A DNA stretch of 19,760 nucleotides, taken from positions 1-19,760 of the forward strand of contig CAMOQM010000005.1 of the NCBI GenBank assembly GCA_946622925.1. The letters run 5' to 3'. Both the position numbers and the translations under genes were made by a program. This DNA comes from an uncultured Caryophanales bacterium. GTDB lineage: Bacteria; Bacillota_I; Bacilli_A; RFN20; CAG-826. Shown here piece after piece: positions 1 through 8,296 of this stretch (the stretch's first letter is position 1; each line of letters begins with the position of its first letter). Below the pieces are notes generated by a model that had not been told where the DNA came from, ran no database searches, and saw only the letters and a list, made by a program, of their open reading frames with translations.

Positions 1-744
1 CCGAGCATCCAGCAATACCTCATCCGCGGCTATGATGGGGTTGGAGATTCGATTCGTAACATCGTCAAAGATCTCGACTTAACCTCGATTGGCATCACCG
101 ATTACCAAACCTATAAAGGGGCTGACCTCGAAGCCGGTAAAGCCGATATCAAAGCCTCGATGGCCACCCAAGCTTTGGTTAACCTTCCTAAGTTTGCCGT
201 TGACCACGTGGTCGGTTCGATTTCCGAAGCCGAACTTAATTCCATGCTCCATGCTTCGGGATTAATCGGAAGCGGTTTTGCCATGACCTTAAATAATTTG
301 GCGACTGGTAAAGACTACACCAACGTCTATATCGTCTTTAATGACGTTACCGCCCAGATCGTTAATGACCATATCTATTTCTCCCTGGCAGTCTCGCTTA
401 ATGGCTATGACGTTAGGTTCGTGGTCACCACCAAAATCGACGCCACCGAAGCGGAAATGGCTAACTATCGTATTGGACTAAAGATCGAGAATCTCTATTT
501 TGGATCTCAAACGGTAAGCGAAACTCTTAAAGCCGACATCTATAAATATCTAACCGACGCTTTCGCCGGCGATGAGTCCATCAGTTACGCCAATAACCGT
601 TTCGTCATCGATTTCTCCGGCTCGATTTCCCCAGCCATCGATACCGCGATTAGGGTGATTGGCAAACCCAATGCCAAATTAATCGGGACTTCCTTAACCG
701 ATGCCGGTGCCAAATTAGAACTCGGCATCACCCCGAACATCTAA
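1..744 (+). CDS. 3' part of a hypothetical, probably extracytoplasmic protein (5' end outside window)
   Basis: The reading frame is open from the first base of the window to the TAA at 742-744, giving 247 residues of a longer protein. An ATG at 160 exists, but the 53 codons before it are open and have the same composition, so it is probably internal. The sequence alternates beta-strand-like stretches with short helices and has many Asp, Thr, Ser and Asn residues. There is no transmembrane segment in the visible part. The pattern of a SEAELNSML-like helix, several amphipathic strands (YIVFNDVTAQIVNDHIYFSLAV) and a later IGLKIENLYFGSQTV stretch recalls secreted YpmS/DUF2140-like domains. That resemblance is weak and from memory. 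I do not assign a function. The gene ends just before the SRP RNA promoter, and I see no convincing terminator between them. Confidence 0.75.
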   Translation, partial: PSIQQYLIRGYDGVGDSIRNIVKDLDLTSIGITDYQTYKGADLEAGKADIKASMATQALVNLPKFAVDHVVGSISEAELNSMLHASGLIGSGFAMTLNNLATGKDYTNVYIVFNDVTAQIVNDHIYFSLAVSLNGYDVRFVVTTKIDATEAEMANYRIGLKIENLYFGSQTVSETLKADIYKYLTDAFAGDESISYANNRFVIDFSGSISPAIDTAIRVIGKPNAKLIGTSLTDAGAKLELGITPNI

Positions 745-766
745 TCCTTCCAAAGGACGTCCAATT

Positions 767-775
767 TGCTATAAT
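767..775 (+). promoter_or_regulatory. Extended -10 promoter for the SRP RNA
   Basis: TGCTATAAT is a perfect extended -10 element (TG-N-TATAAT). The best upstream match to a -35 box (TTCCAA at 748-753) is poor, which an extended -10 can tolerate. A start 7 nt downstream, at about 782, coincides with the first base of the predicted SRP RNA closing helix. Confidence 0.75.
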
Positions 776-781
776 CATCAA

Positions 782-862
782 GCCATCGCGAAGGGAAAGC
801 GAGGAACCAGGTCAGGCGGGGAACCGAGCAGCCTTAAATCGTCGACCCTTGCGCGGTGGTTT
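782..862 (+). ncRNA. ffs: Signal recognition particle RNA (small bacterial 4.5S type)
   Basis: The SRP RNA scaffolds Ffh and FtsY during co-translational membrane targeting. The conserved helix 8 core is present at 811-833: GTCAGG, then CGG-GGAA-CCG with the GGAA tetraloop, then AGCAGCC. The ends close the molecule: 782-790 (GCCATCGCG) pairs with 852-860 (CGCGGTGGT), and 791-795 (AAGGG) with 846-850 (CCCTT). A further short helix joins 799-802 to 839-842. There is no Alu-domain extension, so this is the short hairpin form of about 80 nt, not the roughly 270-nt Bacillus form. A T-rich run (TTTTGTTTTAT) follows the closing helix and probably terminates transcription. Linkage to tadA matches the known tadA-scr-dnaX neighbourhood of Firmicutes. 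Confidence 0.93.
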
Positions 863-879
863 TGTTTTATCATTTATCC

Positions 880-1326
880 ATGAACGATTTGCAAGCGATG
901 GAAATCGCCTTAGAAGAAGCTAGGCTCGCCTATGAGGAAAACGAAGTCCCGGTTGGGGCCGTTATTTTGCGTAATGGCGAACTTATCGCTAGGGCCCACA
1001 ATACCCGCGAAACGGATTTAGATATTTCTGGCCACGCCGAGATTAAGGCGATGCAACTTGCTGCAAAAGTCCTGGGCAAATGGAGTTTAGAAGGCTGTCG
1101 GATGGTGGTCACCCTCGAACCTTGCCCAATGTGTGCCGGGGCCATATTGCAAAGTCGGCTCTCTTCCCTTTGCTTTGGAGCCAAAGACGAGAAAGAAGGG
1201 GCCATCGTTTCTTCTTACTTTCTCTTTGATGGCAAGAAAGAATCGCCCTTAGTGAATTTTGGGGTCAAAGAAGAAGAATGTACCGATATTCTCAAGTCTT
1301 TTTTTGCAAAGCAAAGGAACCGGTAA
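880..1326 (+). CDS. tadA: tRNA-specific adenosine deaminase TadA
   Basis: TadA deaminates A34 to inosine in the anticodon of tRNA-Arg(ACG), which allows one tRNA to read CGU, CGC and CGA. The protein is 148 residues with the cytidine/deoxycytidylate deaminase fold. The zinc and proton-shuttle motif HAE is at residues 52-54 and PCPMC, with zinc ligands Cys82 and Cys85, at 81-85. The N-terminal stretch NEVPVGAVIL is typical of the family. I chose the ATG at 880 because the in-frame GTG at 856 lies inside the SRP RNA helix and because the resulting N-terminus matches known TadA proteins. There is no recognisable ribosome binding site before 880. The start is only about 20 nt after the SRP RNA, so expression may depend on read-through from the SRP promoter. 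Confidence 0.95.
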   Translation: MNDLQAMEIALEEARLAYEENEVPVGAVILRNGELIARAHNTRETDLDISGHAEIKAMQLAAKVLGKWSLEGCRMVVTLEPCPMCAGAILQSRLSSLCFGAKDEKEGAIVSSYFLFDGKKESPLVNFGVKEEECTDILKSFFAKQRNR

Positions 1327-1360
1327 TTCGACATTGTATAAATTGTGAGCAAAACGGCTG

Positions 1361-1388
1361 TTGCAATCGTGGTTTTGGTGTATATTAT
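1361..1388 (+). promoter_or_regulatory. Possible promoter of the ABC/P-ATPase/psuG gene string
   Basis: TTGCAA at 1361-1366 and TATTAT at 1383-1388 are separated by 16 bp, each a fair match to sigma-A boxes. They lie in the 88-nt gap between tadA and the next gene, 26 nt before its start codon. No other promoter of similar quality is visible in this gap. Confidence 0.45.
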
Positions 1389-1414
1389 CCATGCTCCCGT
1401 TAAGGAGGTTTCCT

Positions 1415-4351
1415 ATGGAAAATCCCAACCAGAACCAAATCTTGCTCGAATTAAGGCACATTAAGAAAGACTATTACGTCGACAAAAAGCCCTTTACCGC
1501 CATAAAGGACCTTTCTCTTTGCTTGCCTGAAAAAGGTTTCGTGGCGATTTTGGGACATTCTGGTTCGGGTAAAACCACCTTACTTAATATCATCGGCGGG
1601 CTTGATAAATACACCGAAGGCGATTTGCTAATCGAAGGCAAATCCACCAAAGACTTCAAAGACAAAGATTGGGATAGCTACCGTAATAAACGCGTGGGCT
1701 TCGTTTTCCAATCCTATAACCTCATTCCCCATATGAGCGTCCTCCAAAACGTTGAGCTTTCGCTTCAACTTGGGGGCATTGGGGCCAAACAAAGAGCGGA
1801 AAAAGCCCAAAAGGTTTTGGAACAAGTTGGGTTAGGCGAATATCTAAAGAAAAAACCGAACCAACTTTCCGGTGGCCAAATGCAACGCGTGGCTATCGCC
1901 CGTGCTCTGGTTAATGACCCAGATATCATCTTGGCCGACGAACCCACCGGGGCTTTAGACTCCGCGACCTCGGTTCAGGTCATGGATTTAATTAGGGAAG
2001 TCGGTAAAGAGAAGCTCGTCATCATGGTTACCCATAACCAAGAGTTAGCCGACGAATATGCGACCCGTATCATCTCCATGAAAGATGGCGAGGTTATCGC
2101 CGACACTTCTCCCTTAGAACCCTCCGAGCCCAAGGAAGAAGAAAAAGAAGTCGGCAAGAAGACTTCCATGTCTTTCTTTACCGCTTTACGTTCTTCGGCC
2201 CAAAACGTCTTAACCAAAAAAGGCAGGACCGCTTTGACCGCCATCGCCTCTTCTTTTGGCATCATCGGGGTGGCGCTAGTTTTGGCTACCAATAACGGCT
2301 TTAGCAACTATATTTCCGATTTGGAAGCCGGAATCGCCTCTTCCGTCCCTATTTCCATTACCCCGGTTACCACCAGGATTTCATTGCCGGAAGAAACCAT
2401 CGAAACCTTCCCCAAAGACCCCAAGTTAACGGTTTATAACCCCGGTACTTCCTATACCAGTATCGAATATAACGATTTCACTCCCGAATATATTGATTAC
2501 ATCGACCGTATCATGACCGACAAGAATTGCTCAGCCTATGGCAAAGCCATGAACGTCATGTATTACCATAAGAATTTGGATTTCCATTTCCTAACCAAGG
2601 ATGGCAACACCGATAAAATTAGGACGGTAAGCCAATATGATGACGCCGGGATCATGGGCGGGGCCTTAAACTCGGTCGCCTCCTTACCCGCGACCATCGT
2701 CCACGAACTTTTCGCCGATCAGGAAGGCCTAGCCCCGCTTTATGACACCATCGCAGGGCGCTTCCCCACCAAAGCCGATGAGATGGCTATCATCTTGACC
2801 CAATCTAACCGCATCGACTTCTCAACGATGCGGAAATTAGGTTTCTATCGTAGCGACACTAACTTCGATACCGAAAAGAACCTCAATAATCTCGATTTCA
2901 ATTTCTCCGATATCCTTTATGAAGGCGAAGGGGATACCTCTTACCGCGTCTATAAGGCCTACACCAACTCCTCTTTCTATAATTTGCCTAGCGATCCAGC
3001 TCAGCTTAATTCAGTACTCCATGATCTAGAAGTTGATTCTTATCCTGAGCTAGACGCCAATATCACTGAGGTCGATGGCAAATATCAAATCGAAGTCACC
3101 GGCGAACCTGGCAAATCAACCATCAAAGCGGTGGAAAACCCTTCGATCACCGAAGTTTACAATGACCCTAACCGCAAAGCCGTTGAATGTAAGATAGTCG
3201 GCGTTCTCCGTCCCACCGAAACCTCGGTCCTTCAGCTTATGCCCCCATCTTTGGCCTACACCCCGGCTTTAACCAAGGTGATGGTCGACGATTATGCCGA
3301 AGGAACCTCCACGCACGCCCTTGGTAAACTCCAGCAAAATAACTGGATCGTGCCCCACGTAACTTTAGACGATGGAAGCGACGATCCTAATAACGATGGC
3401 AAAGCCGTTATTCAGACCTTCTTTAATGCCATTACCAATCTGGATTTGGGGACGTTGATGCCAGAAGATCCATCCGAGATGTCCAATACCGATTTGGCCA
3501 CCTTGTCATCCTTAATGACCAACCAATTATCCAAAGCCTTTAGGTTCTTCTATGCGACTGGTTTTAATAAAGGTAATTCCAGCTTTACCTACACCGGTTC
3601 AACCAATTCCTATCTTTCCTCCTGCCGTAACCTCGGCGTTACCTTCCCCAAGACCGACTTAATCAACTTCTTTGAAAACTTCTTCGCCGATTTGAAGGAC
3701 GGCTATATGACCTTTGGCGATTTATTTAGGCCTGGCGAAAAATCCATGATGACCCCGATCGCCTATGCCAATAGCTACGGCCTCATCTCTTCGATTTTGA
3801 TTTTCCCCAAGGCCTTAACCACCAAAGACGCCTTAAAACAATATCTCGACGATTGGAACAAAGATCCAGCCCATAACAAGATCACCTATAGCGACATTAT
3901 GTCGGATTTGACTTCTTCGCTTGGCATTATGGTTAACGTTATTAGTGCCGTCTTAATCGTCTTCGCCTCGATATCTTTGGTCGTATCTTCAGTCATGACC
4001 GCGATTATTACTTACGTATCGGTAATTGAGCGAACTAAGGAAATAGGCGTCCTTAGGGCGTGTGGCGGAAGGAAGAAGGACGTAGGTCGCTTATTTGAGG
4101 CCGAATGCGTCATCATCGGAGCCATAGCCGGTATCATAGGCATAGCCTTTACGGTGGTGGCGTGTTTCCCAATTAACGCCATATTGAACGCCACTTTCCC
4201 TGGCAATGGGTTAGGCGGAATCGCCTCACTCCATCCTTTGGCGGCCGTCCTCTTGGTCGTTTTATCCATTGGTTTATCTTTCTTAAGCGGATATATTCCC
4301 GCTAGAATCGCCGCCAAGCGCGACCCGGTTACTTGTTTAAGGAGCGAGTGA
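1415..4351 (+). CDS. Fused ABC ATPase/FtsX-type permease, MacB-like exporter protein
   Basis: A 978-residue single polypeptide. An N-terminal ATPase domain (about 1-235) has Walker A GHSGSGKTT at 47-55, Q-loop Gln99, signature LSGGQ at 151-155, Walker B with DEPTGALD at 175-182 and H-loop His207. The LADEPTGALD form is typical of the MacB/LolD/BceA group. After a charged linker come one membrane segment (about 275-295), a large extracytoplasmic domain of roughly 540 residues, and a C-terminal FtsX domain with three membrane segments (from about 836) including ERTKEIGVLRACGG. Proteins of this group couple ATP hydrolysis in the cytosol to movements of an outer domain, expelling antibiotics or peptides or handling lipoproteins. 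The substrate here is unknown. The ATG at 1415 has AAGGAGG at 1402-1408. The in-frame TTG at 1361 is part of the promoter region. The stop overlaps the next start (TGATG). Confidence 0.9.
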   Translation: MENPNQNQILLELRHIKKDYYVDKKPFTAIKDLSLCLPEKGFVAILGHSGSGKTTLLNIIGGLDKYTEGDLLIEGKSTKDFKDKDWDSYRNKRVGFVFQSYNLIPHMSVLQNVELSLQLGGIGAKQRAEKAQKVLEQVGLGEYLKKKPNQLSGGQMQRVAIARALVNDPDIILADEPTGALDSATSVQVMDLIREVGKEKLVIMVTHNQELADEYATRIISMKDGEVIADTSPLEPSEPKEEEKEVGKKTSMSFFTALRSSAQNVLTKKGRTALTAIASSFGIIGVALVLATNNGFSNYISDLEAGIASSVPISITPVTTRISLPEETIETFPKDPKLTVYNPGTSYTSIEYNDFTPEYIDYIDRIMTDKNCSAYGKAMNVMYYHKNLDFHFLTKDGNTDKIRTVSQYDDAGIMGGALNSVASLPATIVHELFADQEGLAPLYDTIAGRFPTKADEMAIILTQSNRIDFSTMRKLGFYRSDTNFDTEKNLNNLDFNFSDILYEGEGDTSYRVYKAYTNSSFYNLPSDPAQLNSVLHDLEVDSYPELDANITEVDGKYQIEVTGEPGKSTIKAVENPSITEVYNDPNRKAVECKIVGVLRPTETSVLQLMPPSLAYTPALTKVMVDDYAEGTSTHALGKLQQNNWIVPHVTLDDGSDDPNNDGKAVIQTFFNAITNLDLGTLMPEDPSEMSNTDLATLSSLMTNQLSKAFRFFYATGFNKGNSSFTYTGSTNSYLSSCRNLGVTFPKTDLINFFENFFADLKDGYMTFGDLFRPGEKSMMTPIAYANSYGLISSILIFPKALTTKDALKQYLDDWNKDPAHNKITYSDIMSDLTSSLGIMVNVISAVLIVFASISLVVSSVMTAIITYVSVIERTKEIGVLRACGGRKKDVGRLFEAECVIIGAIAGIIGIAFTVVACFPINAILNATFPGNGLGGIASLHPLAAVLLVVLSIGLSFLSGYIPARIAAKRDPVTCLRSE

Positions 4352-6840
4352 TGTCTTTTTTGAAAGAAAGCCGAATAATCAAGAAAGTCGCCGAAGCCCC
4401 CAAATATGTCGTAGCCCCGACGAAAGGCCTTAATACCGAGCAGGTAGAAGAACGTAAAAAAGACGGTCTAGCCAACAAAAGGCCATCCACTAGGTATAAG
4501 TCCTGGGGCCGCATTTTGATGGACGGCTTCTTTAACCTTCCCAATGCCGTTTTGGTCTTGATAATCGTCGCCCTTATCTTAATTAAGGCCGATTGGCTTT
4601 CTTATGTCTTCGCTTTGCCTCAAGCCGTCATCATCACCTTTGGTTTTGTAGGTGATATTCGGACTAGGCGGGCCGCTAAAAAGTTAGAAGGGGAAGCCCC
4701 GGAAGAAGTTAAAGTCCTCCGTAACGGGGAAAAGAAAAACATTAGCCCCGACGATTTGGTGCTTTCCGATATCGTTATTTTGCATCCTGGCGATAGGGTT
4801 CCGGCCGACTGCTTGGTCTTAGAAGGCAATTGCGAAGTCGAGGAATCGATCATCACCGGCAATGCCAAACGTAAAGATAAAGAGCCGGGTTCCACCTTGT
4901 TCTGCGGCTCGACATTGACGGTTGGCCAATGCAAATGCGCCTTAGTGGCCATCCATGGAGCCAATTATGGCGACCAAGTTCGGGCCAAAGCCGATTTAAC
5001 CAACATCACGAAACGGGGCTTTATCAATTATGGAACCACCTCGGTTTTATATTCGGTTGGTTTCTCTATCGCTTTCCTAGCTTTGGCTTTTGTGGGATTT
5101 GCTTTTGCCAATAATCCAAGCGGAGAGGCCATCGCCCAAAGGCTAAATCCCAATAATCCGGAGACCAAAGCCTTTATCGTGGGTTGCCTTGGCATGACCG
5201 CCTCCATCGTTCCTTTTGGGTTATCGAGTTTGTTCTCTTTGGCCTTTGCCACCTCTTCCTACAAACTCATCAAAGAGAAAGTTTTCATTAAGAATTGCCT
5301 CTCTTTGGAATCCTTAGGCAGGGCCGATACTTTGTGTTTTGATAAAACCGGCACCCTTACCGATGGGCATATGGCGGTGGAAGACGTTTCCTGCACCTTT
5401 GGCCATCACCGGGCCGAGGTCGGTTATGCCATCGCGAGCATCCTCCATTTCACCCAAGATAAGAACCCGACCGCCGAGGCTTTGAGGGAACATTTTGGCG
5501 ATTATACCGCCGAATCGGCGACTCAGATTTGCCCCTTTGATTCTAAACGCAGATACTCTTCCATCACCCTCCCAATCGGCACGACTTATGCCATTGGGGC
5601 CTATGAAAGTTTGCCTTTAATTAAAGACTCCAAGATTGAAAACCAGATCCAAAACAATTCGGCCCAAGGATTCCGTTCTTTAATCCTGGCCGTAAGCGAA
5701 AAACCCGCAAAAGGGGACTCTTTGCCTAAAAACATGGAAATCGCGGCTGTGCTTTGTCTTTCCGATAACCTGCGCGAAGAATCCAAGGATACGGTTGAAG
5801 CTTTGCAGCGCGACGGCCGTTCCGTCTACATTATCACAGGCGATGATCCCTTGCTTGCTTCTACCTTAGCCAAGAAAAGCGGAATCGAAGGCTCTGAGGC
5901 TTTTGTTTCTTTAGAAGGGATGACCGACGAGGAAATCCTTTCCAGCGTTAGTTCTTACCGTATCTTTGGTAGGGCCACTCCTGAACAAAAGGCCTTAATC
6001 GTCAGCCAATTAAAGCGGCAACGTAAGCGCGTCGCCATGATTGGGGATGGGGTCAACGATATGCTGGCCATGCGTTGCGCCGATGTCTCGCTTGCTATGG
6101 GCAATGGCTCGGAATCGGCCATCGCCTTAGCCGATATCGTCATGGTCCAAGGCGGGTTTGCTTCCTTGCCTGGCCTATTAAAAGAAGGCGGTCGCTGCGT
6201 CGGTGGTTTAGGGAGGATATTCTCTTTGTTAATCGGCAAGGCCTATGTGTCTTTGGTCTTTGCCTTCTTATGTTTAATCTTCTCCTTCTTTGCCAAAAAT
6301 GGGGACGGCTCTACTTTCGTTTATCCTTTCTCGACCGCCTCCTTCTGGCCAATTGAGGTATTTGCCCTCGGCATCCCACCGATTTTGGTGGCGGTGTTAT
6401 TACCGAAATATAGGCCGAAACTATATCCAGTCAGGAAGAGCCCGTCCACCTATGTCTGGGGTGCCCTTATCGCATTATTGATATTTGCCCCTATCGGCTT
6501 GTCCTTATATTTCCCGGATTTGCTATCGAAGAATCCTAGCGATCCGATGCCGGCGGGATTATCCATCGCCTCGATGGTGGCTTATCCCCTTATCTTCCTT
6601 TACCTTTGGAAGGTCCATTCCCCAATCGATAAACTCCACGCCTTATTGTTCGTGGCCTTCACCGTCTTCGGATTCACCGGCTTTGCCTTAGACGTTTATT
6701 TCGGACGACTCATATTCTCCGATATCTCAAGTCTAGGTTATTTATATGCCGGCTTAGCCGTCGCATTTATCGTTTTAGCTTATTGGTTATTTAGATTAAT
6801 TGAGTTAGGCAAACGTCTGTCTATTAAGGAGGAAGTATGA
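4351..6840 (+). CDS. P-type cation ATPase, CtpE-like, with altered TGE and PEGL motifs
   Basis: An 829-residue P-type ATPase. The phosphorylation motif DKTGT (Asp331), the nucleotide-domain TGDD and the GDGVND hinge motif are intact, so the phosphorylation chemistry looks preserved. Membrane helices are visible before the actuator domain (about 65-105), in the M3-M4 region (about 240-310) and as about six C-terminal helices. Overall it resembles the CtpE group of metal/calcium ATPases, which lack a heavy-metal-binding domain. Two key motifs differ. The actuator loop TGE reads TGN (Asn171), and the M4 motif PEGL reads PFGL (288-291). The missing glutamates normally drive dephosphorylation and bind the ion, respectively. 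The start at 4351 has AAGGAG at 4339-4344 and overlaps the preceding stop by 1 nt, so it is coupled to the ABC protein. The gene ends in an ATGA overlap with psuG. The transported ion cannot be named. Confidence 0.88.
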   Translation: MSFLKESRIIKKVAEAPKYVVAPTKGLNTEQVEERKKDGLANKRPSTRYKSWGRILMDGFFNLPNAVLVLIIVALILIKADWLSYVFALPQAVIITFGFVGDIRTRRAAKKLEGEAPEEVKVLRNGEKKNISPDDLVLSDIVILHPGDRVPADCLVLEGNCEVEESIITGNAKRKDKEPGSTLFCGSTLTVGQCKCALVAIHGANYGDQVRAKADLTNITKRGFINYGTTSVLYSVGFSIAFLALAFVGFAFANNPSGEAIAQRLNPNNPETKAFIVGCLGMTASIVPFGLSSLFSLAFATSSYKLIKEKVFIKNCLSLESLGRADTLCFDKTGTLTDGHMAVEDVSCTFGHHRAEVGYAIASILHFTQDKNPTAEALREHFGDYTAESATQICPFDSKRRYSSITLPIGTTYAIGAYESLPLIKDSKIENQIQNNSAQGFRSLILAVSEKPAKGDSLPKNMEIAAVLCLSDNLREESKDTVEALQRDGRSVYIITGDDPLLASTLAKKSGIEGSEAFVSLEGMTDEEILSSVSSYRIFGRATPEQKALIVSQLKRQRKRVAMIGDGVNDMLAMRCADVSLAMGNGSESAIALADIVMVQGGFASLPGLLKEGGRCVGGLGRIFSLLIGKAYVSLVFAFLCLIFSFFAKNGDGSTFVYPFSTASFWPIEVFALGIPPILVAVLLPKYRPKLYPVRKSPSTYVWGALIALLIFAPIGLSLYFPDLLSKNPSDPMPAGLSIASMVAYPLIFLYLWKVHSPIDKLHALLFVAFTVFGFTGFALDVYFGRLIFSDISSLGYLYAGLAVAFIVLAYWLFRLIELGKRLSIKEEV

Positions 6841-7742
6841 AAATAGCCCCAGAAGTCAAAAAAGCCCTTGAAGAGGGCAGAGCCGTCGTGGCCCTAGAAT
6901 CGACCATCATTTCCCATGGTATGCCCTATCCTAAAAACGTCGAAACCGCCCGTTTGGTGGAAAAGACGGTTCGGGAAAACGGAGCCATACCCGCGACCAT
7001 CGGCATCATCGAAGGCGAAGTCGTAATCGGGATGAATGATGAAGAAATCGAAGAATTTGGCAAACGTAAAGGCGTGGCCAAAGTTTCAAAAAGAGACCTC
7101 CCCGTGGTCATCGCCAAAAAGATGTGGGGCGCCACCACGGTTTCGGCCACCATGCTATGCGCCGAAAAAGCTGGCATTCCTTTATTCGTAACCGGAGGCA
7201 TCGGTGGGGTTCATCGCGGTGCCGAGACCACTTTCGATATTTCCCGGGATTTAAAAGAACTTGGGGAATGCGACGTGACCGTGGTTTGCTCTGGAGCCAA
7301 AGCCATCTTGGATATTCCCAAGACCTTGGAATATTTAGAGACCGAAGGCGTAACCGTCTTATCCAATAAATCCAAAACCTTCGCTAACTTCTATAGCGTT
7401 TCTTCTTCCGACCCCGTGGACTACGCTTTCCAAACTCCAGAAGAAGCCGCGTCCATCATTGCCGCTAAGCGGGCTTTTGGATTAAGGGGCGGCATCTTAA
7501 TCTCAAACCCCGTTCCGGAAGAATTCGCCTTGCCTCATGAATATATCGATTCCATCGTCGACCAAGCCGTCAAGGAGGCCGAAGAACAAGGCGTTAGGGG
7601 CAAAGACTCAACCCCCTTCCTTTTGAAGCGCATCGTGGAATTAAGCGGAGGCAAATCCTTAGATTCGAATATTCATCTCGTCGTAAATAATGCGAAGCTA
7701 GGTGCCCAAATCGCCGTAGCCTTGGCTAAGGAGGGGAGATGA
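6837..7742 (+). CDS. psuG: Pseudouridine-5'-phosphate glycosidase
   Basis: PsuG splits the C-C glycosidic bond of pseudouridine 5'-phosphate to uracil and ribose 5-phosphate, using a lysine Schiff base and a metal ion. The 301-residue length is normal. Family blocks are continuous: VALESTIISHGMPYP (with Glu21), NGAIPATIGI, TTVSATMLCAEKAGI, VTGGIGGVHRGAE, VVCSGAKAILDI with Lys155 placed as the catalytic lysine (E. coli Lys166), and a C-terminal KDSTPFLLKRI. The stretch after LEYLETEGVTVL is less typical of the family than the rest (NKSKTFANFY instead of a GY-T-PAFY-like motif). The ATG overlaps the previous stop as ATGA and has AAGGAGG at 6826-6832. The kinase PsuK that normally supplies the substrate is not in this window. 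Confidence 0.95.
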   Translation: MKIAPEVKKALEEGRAVVALESTIISHGMPYPKNVETARLVEKTVRENGAIPATIGIIEGEVVIGMNDEEIEEFGKRKGVAKVSKRDLPVVIAKKMWGATTVSATMLCAEKAGIPLFVTGGIGGVHRGAETTFDISRDLKELGECDVTVVCSGAKAILDIPKTLEYLETEGVTVLSNKSKTFANFYSVSSSDPVDYAFQTPEEAASIIAAKRAFGLRGGILISNPVPEEFALPHEYIDSIVDQAVKEAEEQGVRGKDSTPFLLKRIVELSGGKSLDSNIHLVVNNAKLGAQIAVALAKEGR

Positions 7743-8296
7743 TTACCCAAGCCAAATTCAAATACGCCCTCAAGGATATGATGAAAACCATGTCCCTTGG
7801 GGATATCAACGTGACGGAGCTATGCAAGAAATGCGGCTGTCACCGTCAGACTTTCTATTACCATTATCAGGACATTTACGATTTAGTGGCCGCCATCTTC
7901 CTTAACGAGGATTTATCCAAGATGGAAGAAGCCACCGATCTAAAAGGGGTATTACGTGGCTTTTTAACCTATGCCCAGGCTAATCTTCCCTTCCTTATCG
8001 CCACCTACAATTCGGCCGCGAGGGACCTAACCGAAGATTTTATCTTTGGTAAGATCAATGCCAAGGTATTCTCACTTTGGTCCAACGATCCCAATATAGG
8101 CTTACGTAAGGAGGGCTGCAGAAGGGCTTCTAGAAGATTATCGCATTTAGTCTCCGACGAATTTGGCTATTGCTTTAGGATGGTCGATTTGACCCCGGAT
8201 AGGTTTGGAAAGAAAATGCGTAGCACCATCAAACTGATTGAAGAGAACCTAGTTCCCGCCATTATCGCCATGAGCAAGAAAGAGGAAAGCAAATGA
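7739..8296 (+). CDS. TetR/AcrR-family transcriptional regulator (DhaS-like)
   Basis: A 185-residue protein with an N-terminal TetR-type helix-turn-helix. INVTELCKKCGCHRQTFYYHYQDIYDLV at about residues 24-51 matches the family pattern in which the recognition helix is followed by TFYYHF/YxDIxDL. The short HTH and its form are closest to the DhaS subgroup, which regulates dihydroxyacetone and related genes. The C-terminal ligand domain (about 60-185) is helical and unassigned. The gene overlaps psuG and the downstream alcohol dehydrogenase by ATGA junctions and has an AGGAGG-type site just before its start. I infer that it controls its own gene string or the dehydrogenase, but I could not identify an operator. 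Confidence 0.85.
   Translation: MITQAKFKYALKDMMKTMSLGDINVTELCKKCGCHRQTFYYHYQDIYDLVAAIFLNEDLSKMEEATDLKGVLRGFLTYAQANLPFLIATYNSAARDLTEDFIFGKINAKVFSLWSNDPNIGLRKEGCRRASRRLSHLVSDEFGYCFRMVDLTPDRFGKKMRSTIKLIEENLVPAIIAMSKKEESK

Noticed and set aside
1..744. A complete gene starting at ATG 160.
   Set aside because: The frame is open back to base 1 with coding-like composition and there is no ribosome binding site before 160, so the gene is truncated by the window edge.
745..757. Terminator hairpin TCCTT-CCA-AAGGA after the first gene.
   Set aside because: Five pairs with a 3-nt loop and no T-run. Probably chance.
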